Assembly (NCBI GenBank): GCA_017558065.1
Contig: JAFYWK010000074.1
Coordinates: 1-49,314 of the forward strand
Source: Paludibacteraceae bacterium
GTDB lineage: Bacteria > Bacteroidota > Bacteroidia > Bacteroidales > Paludibacteraceae
DNA length: 49,314 nt
Reading direction: 5' to 3'
Shown here: one piece after another, positions 9,197-19,088 of the stretch
How the letters are laid out: each line of letters opens with the position of its first letter
How positions within the stretch are numbered: the stretch's first letter is position 1
Position numbers and translations under genes: made by a program
The notes under the pieces: model-generated
Told to the model about the DNA's origin: nothing
What the model saw: the letters and a program-made list of their open reading frames with translations, nothing else
Databases searched by the model: none

Positions 9197-10216
9197 TTAT
9201 TTCGTTTCTTCAGGTTTGTTGAGTTTGCGAGCAAGGTACATATACTCTTGCAAGAACATCCAGAACGGCATAGTTATGAATCCCGTTAATGGTATAATAA
9301 TCAGCTGCCAAACGAATTGCACCGAGTTGTGGAATGCTGGATCTTTGATTGCCCAACGGATAATCAGCCATGCCAGCCACAATGGCAATGTCACTACACC
9401 AGCCACCAATGCCAGAGGCGACATCAGTACGAGCATCAATAGCAATAGCCATTTCGGCATTCGGTGTTTTGGAAACCAGTTCTTGTTGGCTGGGCGATTG
9501 TGGTTGAGTTTATCCCAGTTCGTCTCATAATTCTCATCATCGGGCACCCAAAGTATCTGTTCGCGCATGCGGTTGGTCAGTTCTTCGCGCATCGCAAGGA
9601 TGAGTTTAGGCTGCTCCAAATCTGCATGTTCGGCGATGAACTCTGTCATATTGATTGGTTTGCCGATATTGATGACCAACGTATCCCATAGGTGATACCA
9701 GTCGCTATACTCCAAGCCGACAGGCACAATATAGATGGGCTTCTCGTGTCCGAACTTCTCATTAGCGCGCAATGTGATGCGGAAGATGCCTTTTCCCAGT
9801 GGCAGTAGTGAGTGCTTTGGGCGGTGGGTCCCTTCTGGCAGAATGCAGAATGGTACGCCTTCTTCCAACGTGCTGATGGCGCGCTCCATCGTTTCGTCGT
9901 TTTTGAGTACTTCGCTTGCTCCATCGCGCATACGACGGATAGGCATAATCTTCATAAACCCGAGTATTTTAGCGAACAGGGGTTTACGGAAGATGTCGGC
10001 ACGCGCCACAAAAACCTTACGCTCAGAATTAATTGACAACACCGCCAGCGCATCTTGCAGCGCGTTGGTGTGATTTGGGGCAAAGATTACAGCCCCGTCT
10101 TGTGGTATATTCTCCTCGCCCACATATTTAATGTGGCGATATGAATGTCTAAACATCCAACTCACAAACGGGAGAAGGATTCGATAGCCACGATTCTCAT
10201 CATGTATCTGCTTCAT
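9197..10216 (-). CDS. PlsC-family 1-acyl-glycerol-3-phosphate acyltransferase
   Basis: About 339 residues. An acyltransferase domain lies in the N-terminal half: APNHTNALQDAL (H49 and D55; five residues between, where the classic motif has four, a form I recall as usual in Bacteroidota lysophospholipid acyltransferases), then RADIFRKPLFAKILGFMKIMPIRR, PEGTHRPKHSLLPLGKG and a PVGLEY segment. Two or three C-terminal hydrophobic helices (WLLLLMLVLMSPLALVAGVV) anchor it in the inner membrane. Likely role is acylation of lysophosphatidic acid or a related lipid. The start at 10216 is chosen because upstream codons read into leader sequence; the leader from the promoter at 10447 is about 220 nt, with nothing recognisable in it. 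Confidence 0.88.
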   Translation of the reverse strand: MKQIHDENRGYRILLPFVSWMFRHSYRHIKYVGEENIPQDGAVIFAPNHTNALQDALAVLSINSERKVFVARADIFRKPLFAKILGFMKIMPIRRMRDGASEVLKNDETMERAISTLEEGVPFCILPEGTHRPKHSLLPLGKGIFRITLRANEKFGHEKPIYIVPVGLEYSDWYHLWDTLVINIGKPINMTEFIAEHADLEQPKLILAMREELTNRMREQILWVPDDENYETNWDKLNHNRPANKNWFPKHRMPKWLLLLMLVLMSPLALVAGVVTLPLWLAWLIIRWAIKDPAFHNSVQFVWQLIIIPLTGFITMPFWMFLQEYMYLARKLNKPEETK

Positions 10217-10446
10217 GGTCACTTCTATAAATTGATTTATAATGATTTTGAGGTTTTTATTGAGTAGATTGCTGTGCGAAAAGAGGGAGCAATGCGGGCA
10301 TTGTGACTGATTGACAAACAGCAAGATACCTATAAAAAGCCAAAAGTATATAAAAATGTCCAACTATAACTATTAATGGTCAATCTTCTTAAATGGTGAA
10401 TTTATAGAAGTGACCTAATATCTTCTCAGATTTTGATTCAGTGCTG

Positions 10447-10477
10447 CAAAGGTACAACATTTTTCTGGAACGAGCAA
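10447..10477 (-). promoter_or_regulatory. Bacteroidota promoter for the acyltransferase operon
   Basis: Minus-strand TACCTTTG (10447-10454) with TTG at 10475-10477, 20-nt spacer. The leader to the start at 10216 is long (about 220 nt) and I see no known riboswitch in it. Confidence 0.7.
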
Positions 10478-10564
10478 ATAAAAACAACGAAAAGTTACAT
10501 AAAAATGGATAAAAGTTACACGAAAATGACAAATAAATCTATTTTCTATCCTTAAGGGTAGATT

Positions 10565-10675
10565 GAAATCGCCTGCCAGTTCTCCGCCAGCCAGCCCCCC
10601 GCCAGTCCTTCGCCAATTCCCCATCAATTACGGGTTCATGACGGGTTCATGACGGGTTCATGACGGGTTGGTAAT
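10565..10675. repeat. Two stacked low-complexity repeats downstream of gapA
   Basis: In the 10364-10743 gap, 10569-10618 is built from CCGCCAGT-like words (GCCAGTTCT, CCGCCAGCC, CCGCCAGTCC), and 10630-10673 holds the 11-bp unit ACGGGTTCATG three times plus a partial fourth. The rest of the gap is the promoter above, AT-rich sequence, the gapA terminator, and a 23-bp AT palindrome at about 10720-10742. Confidence 0.8.
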
Positions 10676-10685
10676 GGTACGTTAT

Positions 10686-10713
10686 AAAAATGAGGCACTC
10701 TTGCGAGTGCCTC
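10686..10713 (-). terminator. Terminator of gapA
   Basis: Perfect 9-bp stem GAGGCACTC / GAGTGCCTC with a 4-nt loop at 10692-10713; read on the minus strand it is followed by ATTTTTATAAC. Confidence 0.85.
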
Positions 10714-10743
10714 TATATACCTTATATAATGTATATATAAGGA

Positions 10744-11775
<1,032 letters not shown>

Positions 11776-11912
11776 TTAATATTAATTTTGTTGTAAAGTT
11801 TCAAAGTTTCAGGGTTTCTAGGTTTCAAAGTTTCAGTTTGTTGAAACAAGAGCCGAGGCTCATGAAACCATGTAACTCTTTAGTTGCATAGCGTGCTATG
11901 CGAAAATCGGTG

Positions 11913-11943
11913 CAAAATTACACTTTTTTTTTGAAACACGCAA
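11913..11943 (-). promoter_or_regulatory. Bacteroidota promoter for gapA
   Basis: Minus-strand TAATTTTG (11913-11920) and TTG (11941-11943), 20 nt apart. A 16-bp palindrome GCATAGCGTGCTATGC lies just downstream at 11887-11902, near the expected transcription start. Confidence 0.72.
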
Positions 11944-11993
11944 ATTTTTTGCAGATTTGCTATTTTTGTTTTACAAAAAGGGGTGTTTTTACG

Positions 11994-12656
11994 CTATTTT
12001 CGCCCAAAATCTGCTGGTATCTCACCCCAGTGTTCTGTCTCCCATTTGTAGATAGGTGTGGTCCATGTGTTTTCATGCAGCCATTTTTCGGCGGCACGCA
12101 CTGCCAACAATAGGTCTTGATTCTTGGCATTCCACTCCAGTTTTGTCTTGCATTGCTTCTGCCTTACCCATGAGATAGCAGTTTTGCTGTCCGAGTACAA
12201 GGCCCAAGGTAAATTGTTGATTTTCAAATATGCCAACCCGAGCACGATGGCTAAGAACTCGCCAATATTATTCGTTCCATCCACATATGGACCACGATGA
12301 AAAACCTGTGTTCCTGTGTCAGCTATGACCCCGCGAAACTCCATTAGTCCAGGATTACCTGAACAGGCAGCATCCACTGCCAATGCTGGCAGTTTCACAC
12401 CTTTCTGTATCATCTCTTCTGGAGAGATTGTCTCTCTAATGATTGCTGCTGTTTGCTCGCTATTTGCTGGACGATGAAAAGAAATGTGCTTCTCGAATCC
12501 CTCAGAAAACGCTTTTTCGGCTTCTGCGCGGGTAGCAAAACCTTTGTACTTGGCAGCAACTCCTTTCACTTGCGCTTCGCACGCAGCCCACGAGTCGTAT
12601 ATTCCCGCCTCACGACCTTGCCAAACTACATAAAATTTTGCTTTTTGTTTTGCCAT
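11994..12656 (-). CDS. rnhA: Ribonuclease H with N-terminal viroplasmin (caulimovirus-type) domain
   Basis: Cleaves the RNA strand of RNA-DNA hybrids. The N-terminal 45 residues (FYVVWQGREAGIYDSWAACE, then GFATRAEAEKAF) form the viroplasmin RNA/DNA-hybrid-binding fold also found at the N-terminus of eukaryotic RNase H1. The catalytic domain starts at LPALAVDAACSGNPG; the acidic residues are D in AVDAAC, E in NNIGEFLAI and D in LYSDSKTAI. The start at 12656 gives MAKQKAKFYVVWQG; a longer reading would run into the tRNA gene and is rejected. The divergent promoter-like site at 12650-12679 overlaps the start. Confidence 0.92.
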   Translation of the reverse strand: MAKQKAKFYVVWQGREAGIYDSWAACEAQVKGVAAKYKGFATRAEAEKAFSEGFEKHISFHRPANSEQTAAIIRETISPEEMIQKGVKLPALAVDAACSGNPGLMEFRGVIADTGTQVFHRGPYVDGTNNIGEFLAIVLGLAYLKINNLPWALYSDSKTAISWVRQKQCKTKLEWNAKNQDLLLAVRAAEKWLHENTWTTPIYKWETEHWGEIPADFGRK

Positions 12657-12679
12657 GTAAGAAAAAAGTAGTATCTTTG
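12650..12679 (+). promoter_or_regulatory. Promoter-like site pointing through the tRNA antisense strand to DUF2461
   Basis: TTG at 12650-12652 and TATCTTTG at 12672-12679 (19-nt spacer) on the + strand. Transcription would begin near 12687 and pass antisense through the tRNA-Arg gene to reach the DUF2461 start at 12803. No other + strand promoter is visible before that gene. Confidence 0.5.
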
Positions 12680-12689
12680 CATCGAAGTT

Positions 12690-12764
12690 TGGTAGCTCCA
12701 TCGGGAATCGAACCCGAATCTAAGTCTTAGGAGGACCTTATTCTATCCATTGAACTATAGAGCC
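12690..12764 (-). tRNA. tRNA-Arg (anticodon CCU)
   Basis: Read on the minus strand, the 75-nt sequence folds as a cloverleaf. The acceptor arms are GGCTCTA / TGGAGCT (a G-U at the first pair), the D arm is GTTC / GAAT, the anticodon stem AGGTC / GACTT encloses loop CTCCTAA with CCT as anticodon, and the T arm is TCGGG-TTCGATT-CCCGA. CCA is encoded at 12690-12692. It reads AGG arginine codons. A -7 element for it lies at 12778-12785. Confidence 0.95.
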
Positions 12765-12777
12765 GCGAATTGCGGCG

Positions 12778-12785
12778 CAAAGGTA
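12778..12785 (-). promoter_or_regulatory. -7 element of the tRNA-Arg promoter
   Basis: Minus-strand TACCTTTG lies 14 nt upstream of the tRNA 5' end. No TTG is found at the expected distance upstream, so only the -7 element is supported. Confidence 0.5.
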
Positions 12786-12802
12786 CAACTTTTTTTTGAC
12801 AT

Positions 12803-13486
12803 ATGAAAGAAATACTTGATTTTTTGACAGAATTATCCTGTAATAACAACCGCGAATGGTTTAATGCGCACAAAGATTGGTACCGCGATTGCCACCTGCG
12901 ATTTGAGCAGTTTACTGCCAATTGGTTGGCTTGCCTTGCAGACATAGATCCTGAATTGGCAACTTTGCAGCCGAAGGATTGTATTTGGCGCATCTATCGC
13001 GATGTGCGTTTCTCACACGACAAACGCCCCTTCAAGGAGTGGTTTGGCGTGTTCCCTGCGGCAAAAGGCGGCAAGAAAAGCGATAGAGGTGGGTACTATA
13101 TTCATGTCCAACCCGATAAATGTATGTTTGCAGGCGGTATGTGGTGCCCTAACAAAGACTTGCTGCACGCTGTTCGCCGAGAAATATTGGCGAACTATGA
13201 TGAGGTGGAGGACATCTTTGCTAATCCTTTGACCAATAGATATTTCCAAGACTTTGACACCGACCAGATGCTCAAGAAAGTGCCGCTGGGTTTCCCCACA
13301 GACTTTGTGCATGCGGATTGGTTGAAGCGCAAAGCATATACTTTTTCTACGCCGCTAACGAATGAGCAGGTGTGTAGTCTTGATTTCCTAGATTTGGTGA
13401 CGGACATCTCACGCGCAGCCAAACCGATCAACGATTTTCTTAACTATACTTTTGAGGAATACGGAGAGTTTCCTGATAGACGATAA
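12803..13486 (+). CDS. DUF2461 domain protein (TIGR02453-like)
   Basis: A 227-residue soluble protein. It matches the DUF2461 family from end to end: LDFLTELSCNNNREWFNAHKDWY at the start, the central DCIWRIYRDVRFSHDKRPFKEWFGVFPA, GGYYIHVQPDKCMFAGGMWCPNKDLLHAVRREI, and LKRKAYTFSTPLTNEQV near the end. The function of the family is unknown to me; conserved R, D and Y/H residues hint at an enzyme. The gene is alone between the tRNA and a strong terminator. Confidence 0.92.
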   Translation: MKEILDFLTELSCNNNREWFNAHKDWYRDCHLRFEQFTANWLACLADIDPELATLQPKDCIWRIYRDVRFSHDKRPFKEWFGVFPAAKGGKKSDRGGYYIHVQPDKCMFAGGMWCPNKDLLHAVRREILANYDEVEDIFANPLTNRYFQDFDTDQMLKKVPLGFPTDFVHADWLKRKAYTFSTPLTNEQVCSLDFLDLVTDISRAAKPINDFLNYTFEEYGEFPDRR

Positions 13487-13490
13487 AACA

Positions 13491-13516
13491 AAATCCCCAG
13501 CGGTTGCTGGGGATTT
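13491..13516. terminator. Bidirectional terminator between DUF2461 gene and htpG
   Basis: Perfect 11-bp stem AAATCCCCAGC / GCTGGGGATTT with loop GGTT, flanked by an A-run and a T-run, between two convergent genes. Beyond it 13520-13546 is a ggatattggttatcggatat-type phrase. Confidence 0.93.
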
Positions 13517-13547
13517 TTGTTTGGATATTGGTTATCGGATATTGGAA

Positions 13548-15635
13548 TTAGAGCAATTCTACTGAGCGGTTGACAAACTTAGCCAACGCCTCACCCTTCA
13601 ACTGACCTGCTGCCAACATGGCAATGTCGATGAGTTGGTGAATCTTCTCAGACGATGTTGCGTACGCACCATATTGCTCCTTGAGCTGTTGTTTGAGGGC
13701 CGCCAACTCCTTGGTCACATTGGTTACTGCATCCTTCTCCTCTTGGCTGAGGTCGGCATCTTTTTTGCCCTTTTGCGCCTCTTGCAAAGTAGTCTCTTCT
13801 GCTTTCTTGGCTGCTATTTGCTCCAAGAGTGGGGTAGTGCCTTCAGCACAAGCGGTAGTAATCTCGCCGAGCAATGCCTTCACCTTGTCGTTGGCAGTGT
13901 TGATGACCAAATTGTATTGGTCAGGCATATTGCCATAGAATGACATGCCTTGTTGGTGAGCTGACATCTCTTTCATACGGCGCATGAACTCATTTTGGGT
14001 CAAGAAAACAGGAAGCGCGTCTGCAGAAACGGCCTCTAAACTTACATCATAGCGGGTTTTATCGGTTTTTGGCAACAGAGATTCGAAAGTGTAGCGAAGC
14101 GCATCTTCCTCATTGGCTGTGAGTTCCACTTTCGCTTTGTCTTCTTTTTGAATGATGTTTTCAATGACATCGGAGTCCACGCGCACAAAACGAATGGCAC
14201 CTTTCTTGTCATTAGCGTCAGTCGTGTGCTCAAAACTCTTTTGCTCGAATTGCGACATAGCGTGCACATCCAATTCGCCGTCCATCAAGAGCACGTCATA
14301 ACCCTTCTCCTTTGCGCGTTGGATATAGGCATAGCTGGCATCGGCATCTTGTGCATAAAGCATGATGATGTCGCCATTCTTATCAGTTTGAGCCTCTTTG
14401 ACTTGCGCCTTATACTCCTCGAAGGTAAAATACTTACTGTCCAAGTTCTTCAGGAGGGCGAAGCCTACAGCACGATCATAGAACTTCTCATCGCTCAGCA
14501 TACCGTATTGGATAAAGAGCTTGATGTCGTTCCATTTTTGTTCAAAGTCCTCTCGGTTGCTCTTGAAAATCTCTGCCAATTTGTCAGCCACTTTCTTGGT
14601 GATGTGGTTGGAGATTTTCTTCACATTGTTGTCGCTCTGCAAGTACGAACGGCTCACATTGAGTGGAATATCTGGTGAGTCAATCACGCCATGAAGCAAT
14701 GTCAAGTATTGTGGCACGATATTCTCCACCTCATCTGTCACGAACACTTGGTTGCAGTAGAGTTGGATCTTATTGCGTTGAATATCAATATTGTTCTTGA
14801 TACGAGGGAAATACAAGATACCCGTCAAATTGAATGGGTAATCCACATTCAGGTGGATATGGAAGAGTGGCTCATCCATCTGATGAGGATAGAGCTGATG
14901 ATAGAACTTCTTGTAGTCCTCTTCGATCAAATCCGCAGGCTTGCGTGTCCAAGCAGGATTGACATCGTTGATGATGTTCTCCTCGCCAGTCTCTACTTGT
15001 TTGCCGTCCTTCCATTCTTTCTTCATGCCGAAAGCAATCTCCACAGGCAAGAACTTGCAGTACTTAGTGAGCAATCCCTCGATGGTAGCATCTTCCAGAT
15101 ATTGAGCGTATTCCTCGTTGATATGCAGCACAATATCCGTTCCGCGCTCGGCTTTGATAGTCTCTTCCATGGTGTATTCGGGCGAACCGTCGCATGACCA
15201 GTGTACCGCCTTTGCGTCCTCTTGGTAACTGAGGGAGAAGATCTCCACCTTGTCTGCCACCATAAACGCAGAATAGAAACCAAGACCAAAGTGACCAATG
15301 ATGGCAGCAGCGTTGTCTTTGTATTTATTTACAAACTCCTCTGCGCCTGAAAAGGCGATTTGGTTAATGTATTTATCCACCTCTTCGGCGGTCATACCGA
15401 TACCGTGGTCTTGCACGGTGAGGGTCTTTTTCTGTTTATCAATAAGTACGCGTACGCGTGTATCGCCCAGTTCACCTTTGGCTTCGCCTACACTGGCGAG
15501 AGTCTTGAGTTTCTGGGTGGCATCTACAGCGTTGCTTACCAACTCACGGAGAAAAATCTCGTGGTCGGAATAAAGAAATTTCTTAATGATGGGGAAGATG
15601 TTTTGTGATGTTACCCCGATGTTTCCTTTTGTCAT
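13548..15635 (-). CDS. htpG: Chaperone HtpG (Hsp90)
   Basis: Bacterial Hsp90, an ATP-dependent cytosolic chaperone. The 695-residue protein has the GHKL ATPase domain at the N-terminus (FLRELVSNAVDATQKL, DHGIGMTAEEV, GHFGLGFYSAFMVADKVE), the middle domain (YFPRIKNN, SDNIPLNVSRSYLQ-like IDSPDIPLNVSRSYLQ) and a C-terminal dimerisation region. An insertion rich in K, E and Q lies before the last 40 residues. The start at 15635 (MTKGNIGV) matches the family; the longer in-frame reading encodes a repeated phrase (RTFKTFRTFKT, 15645-15680) that belongs to the leader. Confidence 0.97.
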   Translation of the reverse strand: MTKGNIGVTSQNIFPIIKKFLYSDHEIFLRELVSNAVDATQKLKTLASVGEAKGELGDTRVRVLIDKQKKTLTVQDHGIGMTAEEVDKYINQIAFSGAEEFVNKYKDNAAAIIGHFGLGFYSAFMVADKVEIFSLSYQEDAKAVHWSCDGSPEYTMEETIKAERGTDIVLHINEEYAQYLEDATIEGLLTKYCKFLPVEIAFGMKKEWKDGKQVETGEENIINDVNPAWTRKPADLIEEDYKKFYHQLYPHQMDEPLFHIHLNVDYPFNLTGILYFPRIKNNIDIQRNKIQLYCNQVFVTDEVENIVPQYLTLLHGVIDSPDIPLNVSRSYLQSDNNVKKISNHITKKVADKLAEIFKSNREDFEQKWNDIKLFIQYGMLSDEKFYDRAVGFALLKNLDSKYFTFEEYKAQVKEAQTDKNGDIIMLYAQDADASYAYIQRAKEKGYDVLLMDGELDVHAMSQFEQKSFEHTTDANDKKGAIRFVRVDSDVIENIIQKEDKAKVELTANEEDALRYTFESLLPKTDKTRYDVSLEAVSADALPVFLTQNEFMRRMKEMSAHQQGMSFYGNMPDQYNLVINTANDKVKALLGEITTACAEGTTPLLEQIAAKKAEETTLQEAQKGKKDADLSQEEKDAVTNVTKELAALKQQLKEQYGAYATSSEKIHQLIDIAMLAAGQLKGEALAKFVNRSVELL

Positions 15636-15766
15636 AATATTTGTAGTTTTAAAAGTTCTAAAAGTTTTGAAAGTTCTTAAGGTGTATCTACAAAAAGTTT
15701 GCCAAAGTAGCACGACTGACAATTTGGCAGAATATTGAATATTTAGAAACGATAGTTGAATTTTAT

Positions 15767-15797
15767 TTGCTCATTTCAAAAAAATATAGTACTTTTG
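15767..15797 (+). promoter_or_regulatory. Bacteroidota promoter for the DUF6973-like lipoprotein
   Basis: TTG at 15767-15769 and TACTTTTG at 15790-15797, 20 nt apart, 38 nt before the start codon. Confidence 0.75.
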
Positions 15798-15835
15798 CAG
15801 CCGAAAAATAGATGTGAAAAGATAACAACAAATAT

Positions 15836-16879
15836 ATGTCATTAAAATACGTAAAATACCTTCCTCTTTTTCTTCTCCTTATCGGTTGCCGTACACAAAA
15901 CACCCTTCCCATCAGGGAGGGGATAGGGGGAGGCTTCAAACCAGACACCACTGCCCTTCCTACCTTTTCAGCAGAGGCATTGTATGTGTTAGGTGCTAAG
16001 TGGGAGGCGGATAGTGTGTTGCAGCAGGAGCAAAGCATTGCCGATTACATGGAGCAAGAACTCATACGCTTGTATCCCGAAAAGGCATATAAGGGGTATA
16101 TCAACAAACTCTGTTCGGTGGCAGACCGCTTGCTGGTTAGTTCGGCGCAACGCCCCACGCTCTTTGTCCCCAAGCAACAAGAATTGCGATTTGTGCAAGC
16201 TCATTCATCCAGTAGCGCGTTGTACGCTGTGTTAGATTCGTTGTCGGCAGATGAGGAGTTGCAGGTACTGGAACTCACGCCGCAAGAAGAGGCAGATTGG
16301 CAACAACTGCAAGCATTGGTGCATGCAGAGCGGCCGCTTACCCGCGAAGCCTTTGATACGCTCAATATATCTTATTTCGAAGAAGAGAATATCCTACTCA
16401 CGTTGCTATTGTGGCGTGGACCAAGGATGTTCTACCGCGTGTTGCAGAGCAAGGCGCGTGCGGAGAAACTGGCGTATTACTACTATGGCGAGGCCACAAA
16501 TAACGGTCGTCCTGGCGATGCGTTCAAGCATATTTATGTGAATGTACTACTGCGCACCTATGTAGGCGAGTGGCTTTCGCATGCGATTATGGATGTGTTT
16601 TGGGAGTGGAAGAGCCCTAATGCACCATGTGATTATTATATGGATATGCACAATAATATCATTGGTCGTCAAACGCGCTACGCGGATTTCACGACGATTG
16701 ACACGCAGTGCAATGCCGACATGCGCCATTGGCTGCAATGGGCAGAGAATGTGCAGCATTTCATTCAGGATTCGGTGAACGGTGATTTTCAGGGTTGGGA
16801 TAAAGAAACGCCCACTTTCATCGTCGAACCCGCTGCACAAAAGGTCAGCGATACACAGTATATCTATTGGGATAAATAA
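15836..16879 (+). CDS. Lipoprotein with a DUF6973-like C-terminal domain
   Basis: A 347-residue protein with a lipobox (LLIG-C18), so likely membrane-anchored. The C-terminal part has GDAFKHIYVNVLLRTYVGEWLSHAIMDVFWE followed by DYYMDMHNNIIGRQTRY. This DAFxH...MDxHNNxxGR pattern resembles the DUF6973 family of predicted enzymes, where His, Asp and Asn are conserved; this is from memory and is not certain. Just after the lipobox, residues 23-35 (TLPIREGIGGGFK) are encoded by a G-rich phrase (15902-15935) of a kind that recurs between genes at 48082-48114. This suggests that the linker was made by a repeat. The gene stands alone, between its promoter and a terminator. Confidence 0.65.
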   Translation: MSLKYVKYLPLFLLLIGCRTQNTLPIREGIGGGFKPDTTALPTFSAEALYVLGAKWEADSVLQQEQSIADYMEQELIRLYPEKAYKGYINKLCSVADRLLVSSAQRPTLFVPKQQELRFVQAHSSSSALYAVLDSLSADEELQVLELTPQEEADWQQLQALVHAERPLTREAFDTLNISYFEEENILLTLLLWRGPRMFYRVLQSKARAEKLAYYYYGEATNNGRPGDAFKHIYVNVLLRTYVGEWLSHAIMDVFWEWKSPNAPCDYYMDMHNNIIGRQTRYADFTTIDTQCNADMRHWLQWAENVQHFIQDSVNGDFQGWDKETPTFIVEPAAQKVSDTQYIYWDK

Positions 16880-16883
16880 CAAA

Positions 16884-16907
16884 CGAGCGTGCCTTTGAGC
16901 ACGCTCG
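16884..16907. terminator. Terminator between the lipoprotein gene and clpB
   Basis: Perfect 9-bp GC-rich stem CGAGCGTGC / GCACGCTCG with a 6-nt loop between the ends of two convergent genes; the flanking T/A tracts are short. Confidence 0.78.
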
Positions 16908-16913
16908 CTTTGG

Positions 16914-19037
16914 TTAATTCTTGAACTGTAATTCGCCGTCGCGGAGTTCGACGATTACAGGTTGTTGGTGGTTGACCTTGCCTGCAATGATAGCTTTGCT
17001 CAGTTCGTTCAGCACGAGGCGTTGCAATGCACGCTTCACAGGGCGAGCACCGAACTGCGGATCGTAGCCCTCTCGTGCGATATAGTCAATTGCATCGTCC
17101 GTAATGCGCAAGTCTACACCGCTCTGCAAGAGCATCTTATGTACCCCCTCAATCTGCAATCCAACAATATCGCGGATCTGACTCTCATTGAGCGGAGTGA
17201 ACATAATCGTCTCATCAATGCGGTTCAAGAACTCAGGGCGAATCGTTTGCTTCAATAGTTCCATCACCTGCTGGCTCGTCTTCTCGTGGTCAACACCTTG
17301 TTCCTCATTTTCGCGGATGAGTTGGCTACCGAGGTTGGAAGTGAAGATAATCAGCGTGTTCTTGAAATTCACGGTGCGACCTTTGTTATCTGTCAAGCGA
17401 CCATCATCCAACACTTGCAACAGCACATTGAACACATCGGGGTGCGCCTTCTCTATCTCATCAAAGAGCACCACGCTATAAGGTTTACGGCGAATGGCTT
17501 CGGTCAATTGACCACCCTCGTCATAGCCCACATAGCCTGGAGGCGCACCGATCAATCGGGTGGCAGCGAACTTCTCCTGATACTCCGACATATCGATGCG
17601 GGTCATCATATTCTCGTCGTCGAAGAGATACTCCGCCAAGGCTTTCGCCAATTCCGTCTTACCCACACCCGTAGTTCCTAAGAAAATAAACGAACCGATA
17701 GGACGCTTAGGGTCTTGCAAGCCCGCACGAGAACGACGAATAGCATCGCTAACTGCCTGAATAGCTTCGTCTTGCCCCACAACACGTTTGTGCAACTCCT
17801 CCTCCAAATGCAAGAGTTTGTCTCGCTCGGATTGCATCATTTTCGTCACAGGAATACCTGTCCAACGAGCCACTATCTCGGCAATATCATCCTCGTCCAC
17901 TTCCTCCTTGATGAGGCTCTCACCTTGCATCGCATGCAATGCTTCTTGCGCGGCTTTGATATTTGCCTCTGCCTGCTGCAAACGACCATAACGAATCTCC
18001 GCCACCTTGCCGTAGTTGCCTTCTCGCTCGGCCACTTCCGCCTCATGTTTCATTTGCTCAATATGGGCTTTCTCATTTTGAATCGTCGCCACATAACCTT
18101 TCTCCTGCTCCCAACGCGCGTTCATCTCTTTCGCCTCGGCTTGCAACGCATGGAGTTGTTCCTCAATAGTGGCGAGCTTGGCTTTGTCATGCTCTTTCTT
18201 GATGGCCTCGCGCTCAATCTGCAGTTGCATGATCTGGCGGTTGAGGTTGTCGAGTTCTTCGGGCTTAGAGTCCACCTCCAAACGCAGTTTGGCTGCTGCC
18301 TCATCGACAAGGTCAATGGCTTTATCCGGAAGAAAACGATCTGATATATAACGAGTTGAGAGCGTCACCGCAGCAATCAGCGCATCGTCTTTGATACGCA
18401 CTTTGTGGTGGGTCTCATAGCGCTCTTTCAAACCACGCAGAATAGAGATAGTAGCCGCCTCATCAGGCTCATCCACCATCACCATTTGGAAACGACGTTC
18501 GAGGGCTTTATCGGTCTCAAAGTACTTCTGATACTCGTCCAAGGTGGTCGCACCCACGGCACGCAGTTCCCCTCGTGCGAGGGCAGGTTTGAGGATATTA
18601 GCGGCATCCATGGCGCCAGAGGTTTTGCCCGCACCCACGAGTGTGTGTATCTCATCTATAAATAGGATAATCTCGCCTGCGGCGTTGGTCACCTCGGTAA
18701 TGACACCCTTGAGGCGCTCCTCAAACTCACCTTGGTATTTCGCGCCTGCGATGAGGGCACCCATATCAAGCGAGTAGATTTGTTTCTTTTTGAGGTTCTC
18801 TGGCACATCGCCACGAATGATGCGGTGGGCGAGGCCTTCCACGATAGCGGTCTTACCCACACCGGGCTCGCCGATGAGGATAGGATTGTTCTTGGTACGA
18901 CGGGATAGGATTTGCAGTACGCGACGAATCTCATCATCACGACCAATGACAGGGTCGAGTTTGCCCTGTTGGGCGCGTTCGCATAGGTTGATAGCGAAAC
19001 GCTGTAGGTTTTCGGTTTTGTTGTTCATTGTATTCAT
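16914..19037 (-). CDS. clpB: ClpB disaggregase lacking the N-terminal domain
   Basis: AAA+ unfoldase that resolves protein aggregates together with DnaK. Measured from a TTG six codons upstream of the chosen ATG, the first ATPase domain has Walker A GEPGVGKT (62-69), pore loop AKYQGEFE and Walker B ILFIDE; a coiled-coil middle domain follows (about 255-385), then a second ATPase domain with GTTGVGKTE (460-468), pore loop GYVGY and [11 protein letters not shown]. coli ClpB has its first Walker A near residue 206, so about 145 residues (the substrate-binding N-domain) are absent. The 5' region contains no remnant of it, only leader and a hairpin repeat. The ATG at 19037 is the first ATG in frame. 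This gives about 707 residues, similar to the short form E. coli makes by internal initiation. Confidence 0.93.
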   Translation of the reverse strand: MNTMNNKTENLQRFAINLCERAQQGKLDPVIGRDDEIRRVLQILSRRTKNNPILIGEPGVGKTAIVEGLAHRIIRGDVPENLKKKQIYSLDMGALIAGAKYQGEFEERLKGVITEVTNAAGEIILFIDEIHTLVGAGKTSGAMDAANILKPALARGELRAVGATTLDEYQKYFETDKALERRFQMVMVDEPDEAATISILRGLKERYETHHKVRIKDDALIAAVTLSTRYISDRFLPDKAIDLVDEAAAKLRLEVDSKPEELDNLNRQIMQLQIEREAIKKEHDKAKLATIEEQLHALQAEAKEMNARWEQEKGYVATIQNEKAHIEQMKHEAEVAEREGNYGKVAEIRYGRLQQAEANIKAAQEALHAMQGESLIKEEVDEDDIAEIVARWTGIPVTKMMQSERDKLLHLEEELHKRVVGQDEAIQAVSDAIRRSRAGLQDPKRPIGSFIFLGTTGVGKTELAKALAEYLFDDENMMTRIDMSEYQEKFAATRLIGAPPGYVGYDEGGQLTEAIRRKPYSVVLFDEIEKAHPDVFNVLLQVLDDGRLTDNKGRTVNFKNTLIIFTSNLGSQLIRENEEQGVDHEKTSQQVMELLKQTIRPEFLNRIDETIMFTPLNESQIRDIVGLQIEGVHKMLLQSGVDLRITDDAIDYIAREGYDPQFGARPVKRALQRLVLNELSKAIIAGKVNHQQPVIVELRDGELQFKN

Positions 19038-19088
19038 AGTTGAAAAATAAGACAATGGTTATTTTTAATTAAAGACAACATAGACAAT

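Noticed and set aside
9197-10363. N-terminal extension of the acyltransferase (MDIFIYFWLF...)
   Set aside because: The 49 extra codons lie in the leader after the promoter and do not match the family; the start at 10216 fits better.
10415-10627. Minus-strand open frame of 70 residues downstream of gapA
   Set aside because: It runs through the CCGCCAGT words and the acyltransferase promoter and has no family resemblance.
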